Part shown: positions 1 to 10,987 of the stretch, piece by piece | Layout: every line of letters starts with the position of its first letter | How positions within the stretch are numbered: the stretch's first letter is position 1 | NCBI RefSeq assembly: GCF_034009455.1 | Contig: NZ_CP125380.1 | Span: 4,229,501 to 4,293,500 of the forward strand | DNA: 64,000 bases | From: Pseudomonas sp. P5_109 | GTDB taxonomy: Bacteria; Pseudomonadota; Gammaproteobacteria; Pseudomonadales; Pseudomonadaceae | Reading direction: 5' to 3' | Made by a program: the position numbers and the translations under genes | Notes under the pieces: generated by a model | Database searches by the model: none | Told to the model about the DNA's origin: nothing | Seen by the model: the letters and a program-made list of their open reading frames with translations, nothing else

Positions 1-1
1 G

Positions 2-385
2 CGCCGCGAGTTCTACTACTTCAACGACGACGGCGTGCTGGTCTCCATGCGCTTCGACAACTGGAAAGTGGTGTTCGCCGAACAGCGCGAACCCGGCGGC
101 TTTGCAGTGTGGAGCAGCCCCTTCGTGCCGCTGCGCGTGCCCAAGCTGTTCAACCTGCGCATGGACCCCTATGAGCGGGCTGACCTGGTCTCGGATCAGT
201 ACAACGACTGGCTCGTGAAAAACTCCTACCTGCTGGCCGCCGGCGTGGCCAAGGCTGCGCGCTTCCTGCAAACCTTCATCGAATACCCGCCGAGCCAGAA
301 ACCCGCGAGCTTCAGCATTGACCAGATCCGCGCTGCGGTAGACGCGAAAATCGAAGAGAAGATGAAAAGCCAGGCCAAACCGTAA
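2..385 (+). CDS. Arylsulfatase, C-terminal part (cut by window start)
   Basis: The reading frame is open from the first base and ends at 385, so only about the last 127 residues are present. The text around 'EFYYFNDDG', 'RFDNWKVVF' and 'FNLRMDPYERADL' is the typical C-terminal subdomain of sulfatases of the alkaline-phosphatase fold, which hydrolyse sulfate esters. The formylglycine Cys/Ser motif and metal ligands would lie upstream, outside the window, so catalytic competence cannot be judged. A sulfatase fits the sulfur-scavenging theme of the 37-64 kb region, although it is far from it. The family call is firm and the substrate is unknown. Confidence 0.85.
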   Translation, partial: RREFYYFNDDGVLVSMRFDNWKVVFAEQREPGGFAVWSSPFVPLRVPKLFNLRMDPYERADLVSDQYNDWLVKNSYLLAAGVAKAARFLQTFIEYPPSQKPASFSIDQIRAAVDAKIEEKMKSQAKP

Positions 386-428
386 ACCGCACTTCACTCA
401 AAAAGTCCTGGAGGACAAACACCGTACC

Positions 429-522
429 TGTGGCGAGGGAGCTTGCTCCCGCTGGACTGCGCAGCTGGCCCACTTTTTTGGGGCCGCTTCGCGCCCCAGC
501 GGGAGCAAGCTCCCTCGCCACA
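429..522. repeat. REPIN, class C (GTGGCGAGGGAGC type)
   Basis: Two REP palindromes in inverted orientation: TGTGGCGAGGGAGCTTGCTC at the left and its reverse complement at the right, around a core that holds a further inverted repeat. It lies between the sulfatase and the glycosyltransferase. The rest of 386-614 shows no gene. Confidence 0.85.
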
Positions 523-614
523 ATCGGTGCTTTGTCGTCGAGGTGTGAAATTAAGCTTGGGCTAAGGTTGCCTGTTTAATCTTCGACACTTTCGGTTAGT
601 CGAGCATTTCGAAG

Positions 615-1403
615 ATGGCAAAACCTCCGTTCAGCATCGTTCTGGTGAATTACAAAACCCTTGATTTGACCAGGATCTGCCTGGACCTGTTACGCGAGCC
701 TGCACGAAAAGCCGGAATCCCGGTCTGGGTGGTCGATAACGATTCGGCGGACGCCAGCAGCGAGTATTTGCGCTCACTCGACTGGATCAACCTGATCGAA
801 CGCGACGCCCCCAGCAAAGAGCCGGGCCACATCGCCCATGGCAAGGCGCTGGACATGGCACTGGCCAGGGTCAATACCGACTATCTGTTCCTGATGCACA
901 CCGACACCTTCGTCTTCGATGCAGACGTCTTCGCGATGATGTTGGACCACTGCACCAGGGATCGAAAGGTCATCGCGGTCGGCTGCACCGAGCAACTCAA
1001 TCGCGGCTTGCCAAGGACTGTCTGGCGCTTCAGCTCACGCTTCGCCAAGCACCATTTCCGCCGCCTGAAACTGTCCCTGGGCCTGCGTTCAAAAGAACCG
1101 AAACCCTACACCGAGACTTACCTGAAAAGCTTCTGCACCCTGTGGAATTGCAAGCTGATGAAGCAGCAGGGTTTGCATTTCCAGATCGATGATCGTGTGC
1201 CCGGTTATGAGCTGCAAGACCGCGTGATCAACCTTGGCTATAAGGTCATGTTTCTTTCGCCCGGCAAGATCTTCAAGTACCTGGATCACGTGCAGGCCGG
1301 CACCGTTGCTGCCGCTGGAGGATATGGCCAGGGTCATCGGCGGACAAAGATGTACCAGGACATTCTCAAGCGCTTCGGTGCCGCCAACACCTCGATGTCT
1401 TGA
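615..1403 (+). CDS. Family 2 glycosyltransferase
   Basis: A 262-residue cytosolic protein with a GT-A fold N-terminus: 'FSIVLVNYKT' (residues 6-15) is the first beta strand, 'VVDNDSAD' near 39-46 binds the nucleotide, and 'LMHTDTFVF' near residue 95 occupies the DXD-like metal position. No membrane segments are evident. Such enzymes transfer a sugar from an NDP-sugar to a surface glycan or protein. It stands alone, with REP sequences before it and a hairpin terminator after it, so acceptor and pathway cannot be inferred. The start is the ATG after 'cgaag' at 615. Confidence 0.8.
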   Translation: MAKPPFSIVLVNYKTLDLTRICLDLLREPARKAGIPVWVVDNDSADASSEYLRSLDWINLIERDAPSKEPGHIAHGKALDMALARVNTDYLFLMHTDTFVFDADVFAMMLDHCTRDRKVIAVGCTEQLNRGLPRTVWRFSSRFAKHHFRRLKLSLGLRSKEPKPYTETYLKSFCTLWNCKLMKQQGLHFQIDDRVPGYELQDRVINLGYKVMFLSPGKIFKYLDHVQAGTVAAAGGYGQGHRRTKMYQDILKRFGAANTSMS

Positions 1404-1420
1404 ACTAACCTGCGCCCTCA

Positions 1421-1459
1421 AAAAAGCCCACCGACCGTCGCCGATTCAGTGGGCTTTTT
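1421..1459 (+). terminator. Rho-independent terminator of the glycosyltransferase gene
   Basis: The stem AAAAAGCCCAC...GTGGGCTTTTT begins 18 bases after the stop codon at 1403. The A-run on one side and T-run on the other would let it work in both directions. The loop region (GACCGTCGCCGATTCA) is almost identical to those of the terminators at 1944 and 4381. Confidence 0.85.
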
Positions 1460-1506
1460 CACATCAGGCTAAAAATCTGGGGCCTTTGGATATGATCACG
1501 GTCCCT

Positions 1507-1900
1507 TGTAGGAGCCGGCTTGCCGGCGATGGTCGTCAACGATAACGCCTAAATCGGGTAAAACGCGTTGCCCTGGAGTTTTTCGCGAGCAGGCTCGCTC
1601 CTACAGGGAATCCAGGGTATTTCGAGGGTAGTCATTGGCGATCACGGTCCCTTGTAGGAGCCGGCTTGCTGGCGATGGTCGTCAACGATAACGCGTAAAT
1701 CGGGTAAAACGCGTTGCCCTGGAGTTTTTCGCGAGCAGGCTCGCTCCTACAGGAAGTCCGGGGTATTTCGAGGGTAGTCATTGGCGATCACGGTCCCTTG
1801 TAGGAGCCGGCTTGCTGGCGATGGTCGTTAACGATGACGCGTGTGAACTGGATAAACGCGCTGCACTTGAGTCCATCGCCGGCAAGCCGGCTCCTACAGG
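1507..1900. repeat. Tandem REP array, 146-bp period
   Basis: GTAGGAGCCGGCTTGC occurs at 1508, 1654 and 1800, exactly 146 bases apart. The first two units pair this REP with an inverted GCGAGCAGGCTCGCTCCTAC arm. The third pairs it with GCAAGCCGGCTCCTAC. The array fills the gap between two genes that converge on it, and no coding potential is seen. Confidence 0.9.
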
Positions 1901-1943
1901 TATTGCGTTATCTGCTTTTCCCGGGATTGCGTAAGGAACCATA

Positions 1944-1986
1944 CAAAAAAGCCCACTGACCGTCGCCGGTTCAGTGGGCTTTTTTG
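1944..1986 (-). terminator. Terminator downstream of sorB
   Basis: A stem of AAAAAAGCCCACTGA with TCAGTGGGCTTTTTT is placed just past the sorB stop (1995, minus strand). It is nearly the same sequence as the terminator at 4381, and the roughly 190 bases upstream of each are also duplicated. Confidence 0.85.
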
Positions 1987-1994
1987 CATCAGGT

Positions 1995-2642
1995 TCACTG
2001 GTTCATGATGAACGTCGCCAGGCTTTTCAGATCCTCCGGGCTCAACTGCGCGAACGGCGGCATGGGCACATCCCCCCACTTTCCGCTACCGCCGTGCTGG
2101 ATGCTGGACATAAGCCGGTCCATTGCCTGCGGGTCCTTGGCATATTTGGCCGCCACATCGCGGTAGGCCGGGCCGACGACCTTGTGATCGATCGCGTGGC
2201 AGGACAGGCAGGCGTTGTTCTGCAACAAGGCCTTGGCGTCGACTTTTGCCACAGCCACCTCCGGGGGCTGGGCCGCCGGGACGTTCGAGGCAGCCTGAAC
2301 ATCGGCATCATTGACCTTCGCACTGCCGTAGGTCACCGCCAGGTACGCGCCAATAACACTCACATCCTGGTCGCTGATCGGCGCACCGTACACATGCTGC
2401 ATCTTGCCCGCTTCAGCGGTCCACTGCGCCAGGCTCAGGCCTGGCGGCTGGAAGTTGATGTAATCGGCCGAATGGCAGACCGAACACTTCTGCTGCGCCA
2501 AAGCGTAACCAGGCATCGTGCTGGGCTTGAACGCCGCCGTTTCGGGCGGCAACGTGATCGAAAGCGGCGCTGCACTGGCCAGGGTGGCCAAACCAACCTG
2601 AGCCGCGCAGAGCAAGGTGGTCATGAATTTAATGAGTTTCAT
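1995..2642 (-). CDS. sorB: Periplasmic diheme cytochrome c, electron acceptor of sulfite dehydrogenase
   Basis: A 215-residue protein with a Sec signal peptide (residues 1-24, ending ASAA) and two CXXCH heme c sites, CSVCH at 53-57 and CLSCH at 145-149. The second domain resembles small class I cytochromes, and the C-terminal 'GSGKWGDVPMPP' supplies the likely Met ligand. It begins 10 bases after the SorA-like gene behind a strong Shine-Dalgarno (GAGGAGG), so the two form an operon. The expected role is to take electrons from the molybdenum subunit in the periplasm and pass them to the respiratory chain. In the well-studied SorAB the cytochrome has one heme, so the second heme domain is a difference. 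Confidence 0.8.
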   Translation of the reverse strand: MKLIKFMTTLLCAAQVGLATLASAAPLSITLPPETAAFKPSTMPGYALAQQKCSVCHSADYINFQPPGLSLAQWTAEAGKMQHVYGAPISDQDVSVIGAYLAVTYGSAKVNDADVQAASNVPAAQPPEVAVAKVDAKALLQNNACLSCHAIDHKVVGPAYRDVAAKYAKDPQAMDRLMSSIQHGGSGKWGDVPMPPFAQLSPEDLKSLATFIMNQ

Positions 2643-2652
2643 GCGGCCCTCC

Positions 2653-3894
2653 TCAGGCGACGGTCACGTGGGTGGTTTCGACGACGTGACGGCGGTAGCC
2701 CGCGGGGTTCCAGTCGGCCTGCAGCGGTTGCGTCTCGCCCGCACTGTTGCTCGCTCGCACCATCAGCGGTGTGGCGCCCTTGCTGGTCAAGGTGATCGGC
2801 AGTGTCCATTGACGAAAGGAGAAACGGCCAAGGTCTTGCCCGAGCGTGGCTTCACGCCAGGTTTTTCCGCCGTCGATCGAGACCTCCACCTTGTTGACCC
2901 CAACGCCCCCGTCGAACGCAATGCCCTTGAGCACCAGGCTTTTGTTCAGCGGCAATACATCACCGTGTTTGACGCTGGTGATGAAACTGCGTACCGGCAA
3001 TTTCGAAATTGGCTGGGTTTTCGCCGCCGTGGTGCCGGGCGCGATGCAGAAACAATCGTTGTCCGGAACCCGGTAACCCTTGGCCATGAAAAAACCGTCG
3101 TAGGTCGTGTCGACGACTTCGATCTCACTCAGGTGCTTGACCCAGTACGTGCCGAAATAGCCTGGCACCACCAGCCGAATCGGGTAACCGTTGAGAAACG
3201 GCAGGTCTGTGCCGTTCATGGACCAGGCGATCATCGGCTCGCCGTCCATGGCATGGCTGATGTCCAGCGCCTTGATGAACTCTGGTGTACTCGACAGCAC
3301 GGGTTTGTCCAGCCCACGGAAAGTCACTTGCGCGGCGCTGGCTTTCACACCCGCCTTTTCCAATACCGCCTTGAGCGGTACCCCTACCCATCGCGCATTG
3401 CCCATCGAGCCATTGCCCAGCTGGGCGCCGAACACCCGCGGCATCGAGAAGCCACGGCTGTTGCCCGAACACTGATTGACCGCCACCACTTCCACCGGCT
3501 CGGCAAGGGCCTTTAGTTCGGCGAGGGAAAGCGACAGCGGCGTGTCGACCGAGCCCTTGATCGTCAGGCGGTAGGTGTCGGGATCGATGCTGGTCGGAAA
3601 ATTCGCCAGGTGGTAACGCACGAAAAATGCGTCATTGGGCGTGATCGGCCCTTCGTTGAACACCGGGAACGGCGTCTCCAGGTGCGGCGGGCGCGTGGTC
3701 ACCAGGGTCAATGGGCGCTTCTGCGGGTATTGCACTAGCGGGCGTGGGCCTGCGGCAAAGGTCACTTCTTCCGCGCTTTCATCGGCTGCCCTGGCGAGGT
3801 TTGCCAAAGGCGAGGCCGCCACGGCCAGCGTGAATGCATCGCGTAAAACCCGCCGGCGGCTCGGCTGGCGGCTGTCTAAAAAACTGAACTTCAT
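2653..3894 (-). CDS. sorA: Sulfite dehydrogenase, molybdenum cofactor subunit (SorA-like)
   Basis: A 413-residue sulfite-oxidase-fold protein. Residues 13-20 contain the twin-arginine motif (SRRRVLRDAF), so it is exported folded. Cys142 in 'AVNQCSGNSRGF' is the conserved cysteine ligand of molybdenum. 'NDAFFVRYH' (87-95) and 'YFGTYWVKHLSEIEV' are hallmarks of the Mo-binding domain, followed by the C-terminal Ig-like dimerisation domain from about residue 300. It oxidises sulfite to sulfate in the periplasm and donates electrons to the adjacent cytochrome. Sulfite is the product of the flavin monooxygenases encoded at 40-64 kb, so this enzyme could detoxify excess. A weak sigma-54-like site lies just upstream. 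Confidence 0.85.
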   Translation of the reverse strand: MKFSFLDSRQPSRRRVLRDAFTLAVAASPLANLARAADESAEEVTFAAGPRPLVQYPQKRPLTLVTTRPPHLETPFPVFNEGPITPNDAFFVRYHLANFPTSIDPDTYRLTIKGSVDTPLSLSLAELKALAEPVEVVAVNQCSGNSRGFSMPRVFGAQLGNGSMGNARWVGVPLKAVLEKAGVKASAAQVTFRGLDKPVLSSTPEFIKALDISHAMDGEPMIAWSMNGTDLPFLNGYPIRLVVPGYFGTYWVKHLSEIEVVDTTYDGFFMAKGYRVPDNDCFCIAPGTTAAKTQPISKLPVRSFITSVKHGDVLPLNKSLVLKGIAFDGGVGVNKVEVSIDGGKTWREATLGQDLGRFSFRQWTLPITLTSKGATPLMVRASNSAGETQPLQADWNPAGYRRHVVETTHVTVA

Positions 3895-3924
3895 TCTGCG
3901 CTCTCTATGATTGTTTTATTGAGA

Positions 3925-3941
3925 TGCAACTGACAGTCCCT
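3925..3941 (-). promoter_or_regulatory. Possible sigma-54 promoter of sorAB
   Basis: Read on the minus strand it is AGGGACTGTCAGTTGCA: GG, ten bases, then GC, with a perfect -12 box (TTGCA) but an imperfect -24 box (AGGGAC instead of TGGCAC). It is placed about 30 bases before the sorA start. No CTGCT-N5-AGCAG dyad was seen nearby, so this is tentative. Confidence 0.35.
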
Positions 3942-4100
3942 TGTCAGGGTGAAGAGGCATCGGCCTTTTTGTGCCAGTGCGGTTTCGCTGTACTGTTCGA
4001 CGTCGGAGAGCCAACCAGTATCGACACGTGCAAGCGGGCTGCTTCACATTGGGCGTCAGAGACTTGGCAATTGATGACAGGGGGCTATGTTGCGTTCTTC

Positions 4101-4338
4101 TGTAGGAGCGAGCCTGCTCGCGAAGATCGTCAACGATAACGCGTAAATCGGGTAAAACGCGTTGCCCTGGAGTTTTTCGCGAGCAGGCTCGCTCCTACAG
4201 GGAATCCGGGGTATTTCGAGCGCGGTCACGGCCCCTTGTAGGAGCCGGCTTGCCGGCGATGGTCGTTAACGATAACGCGTGTGAAATGGATAAACGCGGC
4301 GCGCTTGAGTCCATCGCCAGCAAGCCGGCTCCTACAGG
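4101..4338. repeat. REP cluster of mixed classes
   Basis: An inverted pair TGTAGGAGCGAGCCTGCTCG / CGAGCAGGCTCGCTCCTACA is followed by GTAGGAGCCGGCTTGCCGGC paired with GCCAGCAAGCCGGCTCCTAC. Its right half and the terminator that follows are a near copy of 1798-1990. The remainder of 3895-4436, apart from the sorA upstream region, shows no gene. Confidence 0.9.
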
Positions 4339-4380
4339 TGTTGCGTTATCTGTCTTTCCCGGGATTGCGTGAAGAACCAC

Positions 4381-4420
4381 AAAAAAGCCCACTGACCGTC
4401 GCCGGTTCAGTGGGCTTTTT
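4381..4420 (-). terminator. Terminator downstream of mqo
   Basis: The hairpin AAAAAAGCCCACTGA / TCAGTGGGCTTTTT ends 16 bases past the mqo stop on the minus strand. It is nearly identical to the one at 1944. Confidence 0.85.
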
Positions 4421-4436
4421 CGTATCAGGCGTCTGG

Positions 4437-6083
4437 TTACAGAGCCATATCACTCGCAGCATTAGCCTTCGGTGCTTTCGCATTGGTATCGACAGTAACC
4501 GGAGTCACAGCCGGCGCGATCACCGCGGGTGGCGGAGTCAGTTCCAGCACCTTGGCGGTGTAGGCCCACTCCTCGGCAACCTTCTCAGGACTGCCGTTCA
4601 GCTGGGTGCCGTAGCTCGGTACGATCTGGTGCAGTTTTGCCTGCCACTCAGGGCTCGCGACCTTGTCCTTGAACACTTTCTGCAGCACGGTCAGCATGAT
4701 CGGTGCGGCGGTCGAAGCGCCTGGGGAGGCGCCCAGCAGGCCGGCGATGGTGCCGTCTTGCGAAGCGACGATTTCGGTGCCCAGTTTCAGCACGCCACCG
4801 GCGGCTTCGTCACGCTTGATGATCTGCACGCGCTGGCCGGCTTGCCACAGGCGCCAGTCTTCAGCCTTGGCGTTCGGGAAGTATTCCTTCAGGGCGTTCA
4901 TGCGGTCTTCGTCAGACAGCATAAGCTGGCCTGCCAAGTACTCGACCAGCGGGTATTCCTTGATGCCGACCTTGGTCATTGGCCACACGTTGTGCGTGGT
5001 GGTGGTGGTCAGCAGGTCCAGGTACGAACCTTCTTTGAGGAACTTGGTGCTGAAGGTCGCGAATGGGCCAAACAGGATCACGCGCTTGCCATCCAGCACG
5101 CGGGTGTCCAGGTGCGGAACCGACATCGGCGGTGCGCCAACGGAGGCTTTACCGTAGGCCTTGGCCAGGTGTTGTTCGGCGATGGTCGGGTTCTCGGTCA
5201 CGAGGAACGAGCCGCCTACCGGGAAGCCTGCGTATTCACGGGCTTCAGGAATGCCGGACTTCTGCAGCAGGTGCAGGGCACCGCCGCCGGCGCCGATGAA
5301 CACGAACTTGGCGTCGGTTTCGGTCTTGCTGCCGTCTTTCAGGTTTTTGTAGCTGACGCGCCAGCTGCCGTCTTCGTTCTTGGTGATGTCCTGCACATCG
5401 CTGGACAGCTTCAAGTCGAACTTCGGCGTGGTTTGCAGGTGCGCAACGAACTGACGCGTGATTTCGCCGAAGTTCACGTCGGTGCCGATCGGGCTCCAGG
5501 TGGCTGCGATTTTCTGGTTCGGGTCACGCCCTTCCATCATCAGCGGCACCCACTGCTTGATCACAGCCGGGTCTTCGGAGTACTGCATGCCGGCGAACAG
5601 TGGGCTCGCTTGCAGGGCGTCGTAGCGTTTTTTCAGGAACTTGATGTTGTCATCGCCCCACACGAAGCTCATGTGCGGCGTGGAGTTGATGAACGAACGC
5701 GGGTTCTTCAGCACACCTTGCTGGACCTGCCAGGCCCAGAACTGGCGGGAGATCTGGAAGGCTTCGTTGATTTCAACGGCCTTCGGGATCGAGACCTTGC
5801 CGTTCTCGTCTTCCGGGGTGTAGTTCAGCTCGGCCAGGGCGGAGTGACCGGTACCGGCGTTGTTCCAGCCGTTGGAGCTTTCCTGGGCGACGCCGTCGAG
5901 GCGCTCGATCATCTGCATCGAGGTAGCAGGCTCCAGCTCATTGAGCCAGACACCGAGGGTTGCGCTCATGATGCCGCCGCCAATCAGCAGCACATCGACT
6001 TTCTTTGTCTCTTCCGCGTGGACGGAAGTCATCCCCATCGACAAAGCCAGCCCCAGCAGGGCCGTGTTCACTTTTTTAAACAT
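4437..6083 (-). CDS. mqo: Malate:quinone oxidoreductase
   Basis: A 548-residue FAD enzyme that oxidises malate to oxaloacetate at the membrane and reduces quinone, the usual TCA-cycle route in pseudomonads. '[16 protein letters not shown]' near residue 30 is the dinucleotide-binding loop, followed by '[19 protein letters not shown]' and near the C-terminus '[15 protein letters not shown]', all diagnostic of MQO. Unusually for a TCA enzyme, a signal-like hydrophobic N-terminus ending 'VHAEETKK' precedes the FAD domain, as in some other Pseudomonas copies. The ATG at 6083 is preferred over the upstream GTG at 6092 because AGGTG lies six bases before it. A C-terminal Ala/Pro-rich tail follows the catalytic region. 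Confidence 0.95.
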   Translation of the reverse strand: MFKKVNTALLGLALSMGMTSVHAEETKKVDVLLIGGGIMSATLGVWLNELEPATSMQMIERLDGVAQESSNGWNNAGTGHSALAELNYTPEDENGKVSIPKAVEINEAFQISRQFWAWQVQQGVLKNPRSFINSTPHMSFVWGDDNIKFLKKRYDALQASPLFAGMQYSEDPAVIKQWVPLMMEGRDPNQKIAATWSPIGTDVNFGEITRQFVAHLQTTPKFDLKLSSDVQDITKNEDGSWRVSYKNLKDGSKTETDAKFVFIGAGGGALHLLQKSGIPEAREYAGFPVGGSFLVTENPTIAEQHLAKAYGKASVGAPPMSVPHLDTRVLDGKRVILFGPFATFSTKFLKEGSYLDLLTTTTTHNVWPMTKVGIKEYPLVEYLAGQLMLSDEDRMNALKEYFPNAKAEDWRLWQAGQRVQIIKRDEAAGGVLKLGTEIVASQDGTIAGLLGASPGASTAAPIMLTVLQKVFKDKVASPEWQAKLHQIVPSYGTQLNGSPEKVAEEWAYTAKVLELTPPPAVIAPAVTPVTVDTNAKAPKANAASDMAL

Positions 6084-6406
6084 CTGTTGCACCTATGATA
6101 AAACGCCATCCGCCCTTCCATCCTCACGCGCTCAGCCCCATGTTTCACGGCAGTCACGGGTGCGGCACTCAAGGATTGCAGGGTGGGCACACAAGGCCGA
6201 CGAACCGCATCGACCCCAGTTTAATGTCCCTTCTGAACTGACTTTTTATCTTTATTGGCTTCAGCTACTTGAGCGACAGTGATTCCGTCGGCACGTCTTG
6301 AGGACATGCAAACTGAATAGGTCAAACCAAGTTGGCGCAAAGAATATCACGACAAGGCTTACCCGCGCGTCTGTTCGCGACTGCCTGGTCCGCTCACTGA
6401 TGGATC

Positions 6407-6491
6407 TGTAGGAGCCGGCCTGCCGGTGATAGCGGTCTTGGGCCGTGTATCGATCGTTCGGGCGCCATCGCTGGCAAGCCAGCTCCTACAG
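6407..6491. repeat. REPIN, class A
   Basis: TGTAGGAGCCGGCCTGCCGG and GCTGGCAAGCCAGCTCCTACA face each other about 60 bases before ilvD. A TATACT box at 6512-6517 between repeat and gene may be the ilvD -10 element, but no clear -35 is visible. The rest of 6084-6551 is the mqo/ilvD intergenic region without a recognisable gene. Confidence 0.85.
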
Positions 6492-6551
6492 GGTGACGGC
6501 GGATCGGCGACTATACTCAGTGGTCTTCAGATGAGCCGGTGAGGACAAGTC

Positions 6552-8234
<1,683 letters not shown>

Positions 8235-8264
8235 CCCGTCGTTTTGCATTGCCGGGTCTGCCGC

Positions 8265-8348
8265 CTTCGCGAGCAAGCCCGCTCCCACATTCGACGGTGT
8301 TCTACCATGAGAACGCGGTCAATTGTGGGAGCGGGCTTGCTCGCGAAG
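8265..8348. repeat. REPIN, class B
   Basis: CTTCGCGAGCAAGCCCGCTC and its inverted partner GAGCGGGCTTGCTCGCGAAG flank a short loop, just downstream of ilvD and of the chemoreceptor gene that converges on it. Confidence 0.9.
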
Positions 8349-8391
8349 AGGCCATTACAAACAGCAAATCTCTTAAATCAGTACATCAACC

Positions 8392-10005
8392 TCACAGCCG
8401 AAACCGATCCACCGACTGCGACAACTGCCCCGCCAGGCTCGACAACTCATCGGTGGTCGAAGCCGTCTGCCCGATCACCTTGCTGTTGCCTTCGGACATG
8501 CCGGCAATCATCTCCACCTGATGGGCGATTTCGTTGCTGGCCAGGCTTTGTTCGCCGATGGTGCGGCTGATGTCATTGACCAGTTGCGTGGTGTGCAGCG
8601 TGGCCTCGAGGATCTCGCGGATGGCGCGCTCGACGTCGGCCGTCACCGCCATGCCCTTGTCGACCTGGGCCACGCCCTCCTCCATGCTGATCACCGCCTC
8701 GCGGGTGCTTTGCTGGATGCGTGCGACCATGCTGGCGATTTCCTGGGTGGACGCGCTGGTGCGCCCCGCCAGACTGCGAACCTCATCGGCCACCACGGCA
8801 AAACCGCGTCCCTGCTCGCCGGCGCGGGCGGCTTCGATGGCGGCGTTGAGTGCCAGCAGGTTGGTCTGGTCGGCGATGCCCTTGATCACCTGGATGATGT
8901 TGAAAATCCCTTCGGACTCCTTGTCCAGCGTACGAATCACCTGGGCCGACTGCTGCGCCGACCGCGCGATGCCGTCCATGTCGCTGACCACCTGATGGAT
9001 CACGCGGCCACCGTCCTTGGCCAGCGATTCTGCCTGGTTGGCCATGTCCAGCGCCCGCTCGGCGTGGCGGGTGATTTCCTCGATGCTCGCGGTCATTTCG
9101 CTGGCGGCCGCAGCCATGGTGCTGGCTGCCGCGCTTTGCTGCTGGCTGCTGCCGGCCACTTCATGGCAGCCGTTGCTCAGTTGCTTGCTCATGCCGCTGA
9201 CGCCGTGGGCATTGCTGCGCACGACCTCGATCATGCCGCGCAAGTCCCGTTGCATGGTCGCCAGGCTCCGGATCAATGCGCTGGCTTCATCATTGCGGGT
9301 GGGCTCGACGATCGGCTCGCTGAGGTTGCCATGGGCGATGCTCTCGGCAATGCGGCTGGCGGTTTGCAGCGGGCCCATGATGCTCAGGATCGCCGAACGC
9401 CCCAGGGTCAGCAGCAGCAACAGGCTGGCGATCAACACGCCACCCTGGGTCAGGTTGGCGTTGCTGATCGCTTGCGCCGTGCCCTGGCTGGTCTGTTGCG
9501 TATCGCGTTCGATCAACTCGCTGAGGGCGGCCATCTGGTCTTCCAGCTGGCTGAAGGCGCTGTTGAAACTGCCCACTTCCTGTTGCGCGGCTTCCGGGTT
9601 CTCCAGCGCCAGCCCGGCGATGCGCTCGGCGGAGCTGATGTAGGTGTCGAGGCTGGGCTTGATCTTGTTCAGGCCGGCCTTGATGGTGTCGTTGACCGGC
9701 AGCTTGAGGTTTTCCCCGAGCACTTCGCGAAAGCGCTGGGCGTGCTCTTCGATGGAATTGCGCACCTCGGCTTTGCTGCTGGTGCTTTTGTTCAAGCCTA
9801 CCAACATGGCCGACAGCACGTCGGCACGCAGCGCGTCGTGCATCATGTCGGCTTCGAGGTGATTGCGCAGCGCGGCCATGCTGACGTTGTTGTCGTCCAC
9901 GGCCCCGGCCATCCGAGTGTTTCCCAGGTAACTGACCAGGCTCATGATCAACGCAGTGAGCAATCCGGTGCCGATCAGCAATATTAAACGCAGTTTTATG
10001 GACAC
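8392..10005 (-). CDS. Methyl-accepting chemotaxis protein
   Basis: A protein of about 537 residues with a TM helix at the N-terminus ('[22 protein letters not shown]'), a periplasmic four-helix type sensor region to about residue 185, a second TM segment, a HAMP domain ('[21 protein letters not shown]') and the conserved signalling hairpin tip ('[20 protein letters not shown]' and the following [20 protein letters not shown]). It transmits an unknown ligand signal to CheA/CheW. The GTG at 10005 is chosen because AGAGAGGA lies about eight bases upstream. A GTG seven codons earlier has no such site. No C-terminal CheR-docking pentapeptide is present. Confidence 0.92.
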   Translation of the reverse strand: MSIKLRLILLIGTGLLTALIMSLVSYLGNTRMAGAVDDNNVSMAALRNHLEADMMHDALRADVLSAMLVGLNKSTSSKAEVRNSIEEHAQRFREVLGENLKLPVNDTIKAGLNKIKPSLDTYISSAERIAGLALENPEAAQQEVGSFNSAFSQLEDQMAALSELIERDTQQTSQGTAQAISNANLTQGGVLIASLLLLLTLGRSAILSIMGPLQTASRIAESIAHGNLSEPIVEPTRNDEASALIRSLATMQRDLRGMIEVVRSNAHGVSGMSKQLSNGCHEVAGSSQQQSAAASTMAAAASEMTASIEEITRHAERALDMANQAESLAKDGGRVIHQVVSDMDGIARSAQQSAQVIRTLDKESEGIFNIIQVIKGIADQTNLLALNAAIEAARAGEQGRGFAVVADEVRSLAGRTSASTQEIASMVARIQQSTREAVISMEEGVAQVDKGMAVTADVERAIREILEATLHTTQLVNDISRTIGEQSLASNEIAHQVEMIAGMSEGNSKVIGQTASTTDELSSLAGQLSQSVDRFRL

Positions 10006-10098
10006 TCTGTGGTTCCTCTCTGGCACGTTTGGCGGCAGGGTTTGCCCCGCGCGGATGGCTTCAAGAGGTTATCGACGGGATCGGGCAGTAATTGAAGA

Positions 10099-10773
10099 CT
10101 ACCCCCACAAATTGTTGTTTTTGCGACATGCGGTCGTCATCGGTTGTTTCTGCGCCATGCCGCGCACGGACACCAGCACCAGGGTGGCACAGGCACCGAG
10201 CACCGCGATGGCCATGTCCTTTTGCGAGTCCCACGGATCGTTTTGCGCGCCGACGAAGGCGTTCGCCGTGTCATTGCCCAGGAAGGCCCCGCCGATCCAC
10301 TCCACCAACTCGTACAGGGCGGAGGTCGACAGCATGATGTTCAGGGTCACGAAAAACAGCCAGAACCCGCGCAGCGGCGTCAGGCGCCACAGGACTTCGC
10401 GCACCGGATAAGCCAGCAGCAGCCCGTAGCTCAGGTGCACCAGTCGGTCGTAATGGTTGCGATGGATACCGGTCGCGTGCTCGAAACTGAACCCCAACCA
10501 CGTCGAAGACCAGTGTTCGTAAGGCACCAGGGAATAGGTGTAGTGGGCGCCCAATTCATGCACGCACAGAAACGCAAACACCAGCGTGATCGACGTCGCC
10601 GACAAACGGAACCGGCGAGCAACCGCCACCAGCGTCCCCACCAGCAACAGCACCAGCAGGTTTTCCAGCGCCCAGTCCACCCGGCTGCGGGGGGAAAAAC
10701 CCGACACCACGGCGATCAGCAGAAACACCATCAGCAACGTCAGGTCGTACCGTGAATGTTGGCTGGACTGCAT
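10099..10773 (-). CDS. DUF2238 (YjdF-type) integral membrane protein
   Basis: A 224-residue inner-membrane protein with about six hydrophobic segments. 'FEHATGIHRNHYDRLVHLSYG' and 'ALYELVEWIGG' are the conserved histidine- and glutamate-rich motifs of the DUF2238 family, to which E. coli YjdF belongs. Function is unknown. The start is taken at 10773 (MQSSQHSRYD), with GAGGAGCT ahead of it. The open frame extends upstream, but that part is derived from REP sequence and is not believed. It lies between two unrelated minus-strand genes. Confidence 0.8.
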   Translation of the reverse strand: MQSSQHSRYDLTLLMVFLLIAVVSGFSPRSRVDWALENLLVLLLVGTLVAVARRFRLSATSITLVFAFLCVHELGAHYTYSLVPYEHWSSTWLGFSFEHATGIHRNHYDRLVHLSYGLLLAYPVREVLWRLTPLRGFWLFFVTLNIMLSTSALYELVEWIGGAFLGNDTANAFVGAQNDPWDSQKDMAIAVLGACATLVLVSVRGMAQKQPMTTACRKNNNLWG

Positions 10774-10882
10774 GGCTTGAGCTCCTCGAAGGCTGGACAA
10801 TGGCCCTTTCAGTTCGAGGAAAAGCTTTCGCGCAAAGTTCGTTTTTTCCGATGAGCCGACGACCTTCTGGCGACACAGACCC

Positions 10883-10972
10883 TGTGGGAGCGGGCTTGCT
10901 CGCGAAGAGGCCATGTCAGCCGACATCACCGTTGAATGACACAACGCTTTCGCGAGCAAGCCCGCTCCCACA
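10883..10972. repeat. REPIN, class B
   Basis: TGTGGGAGCGGGCTTGCTCG is paired with CGCGAGCAAGCCCGCTCCCA between the DUF2238 gene and the AraC regulator. Confidence 0.9.
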
Positions 10973-10987
10973 AGGGGGCTGTGTGGG

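Noticed and set aside
4281..6098. 605-codon open frame on the plus strand
   Set aside because: It is antisense to mqo, whose FAD motifs are unambiguous.
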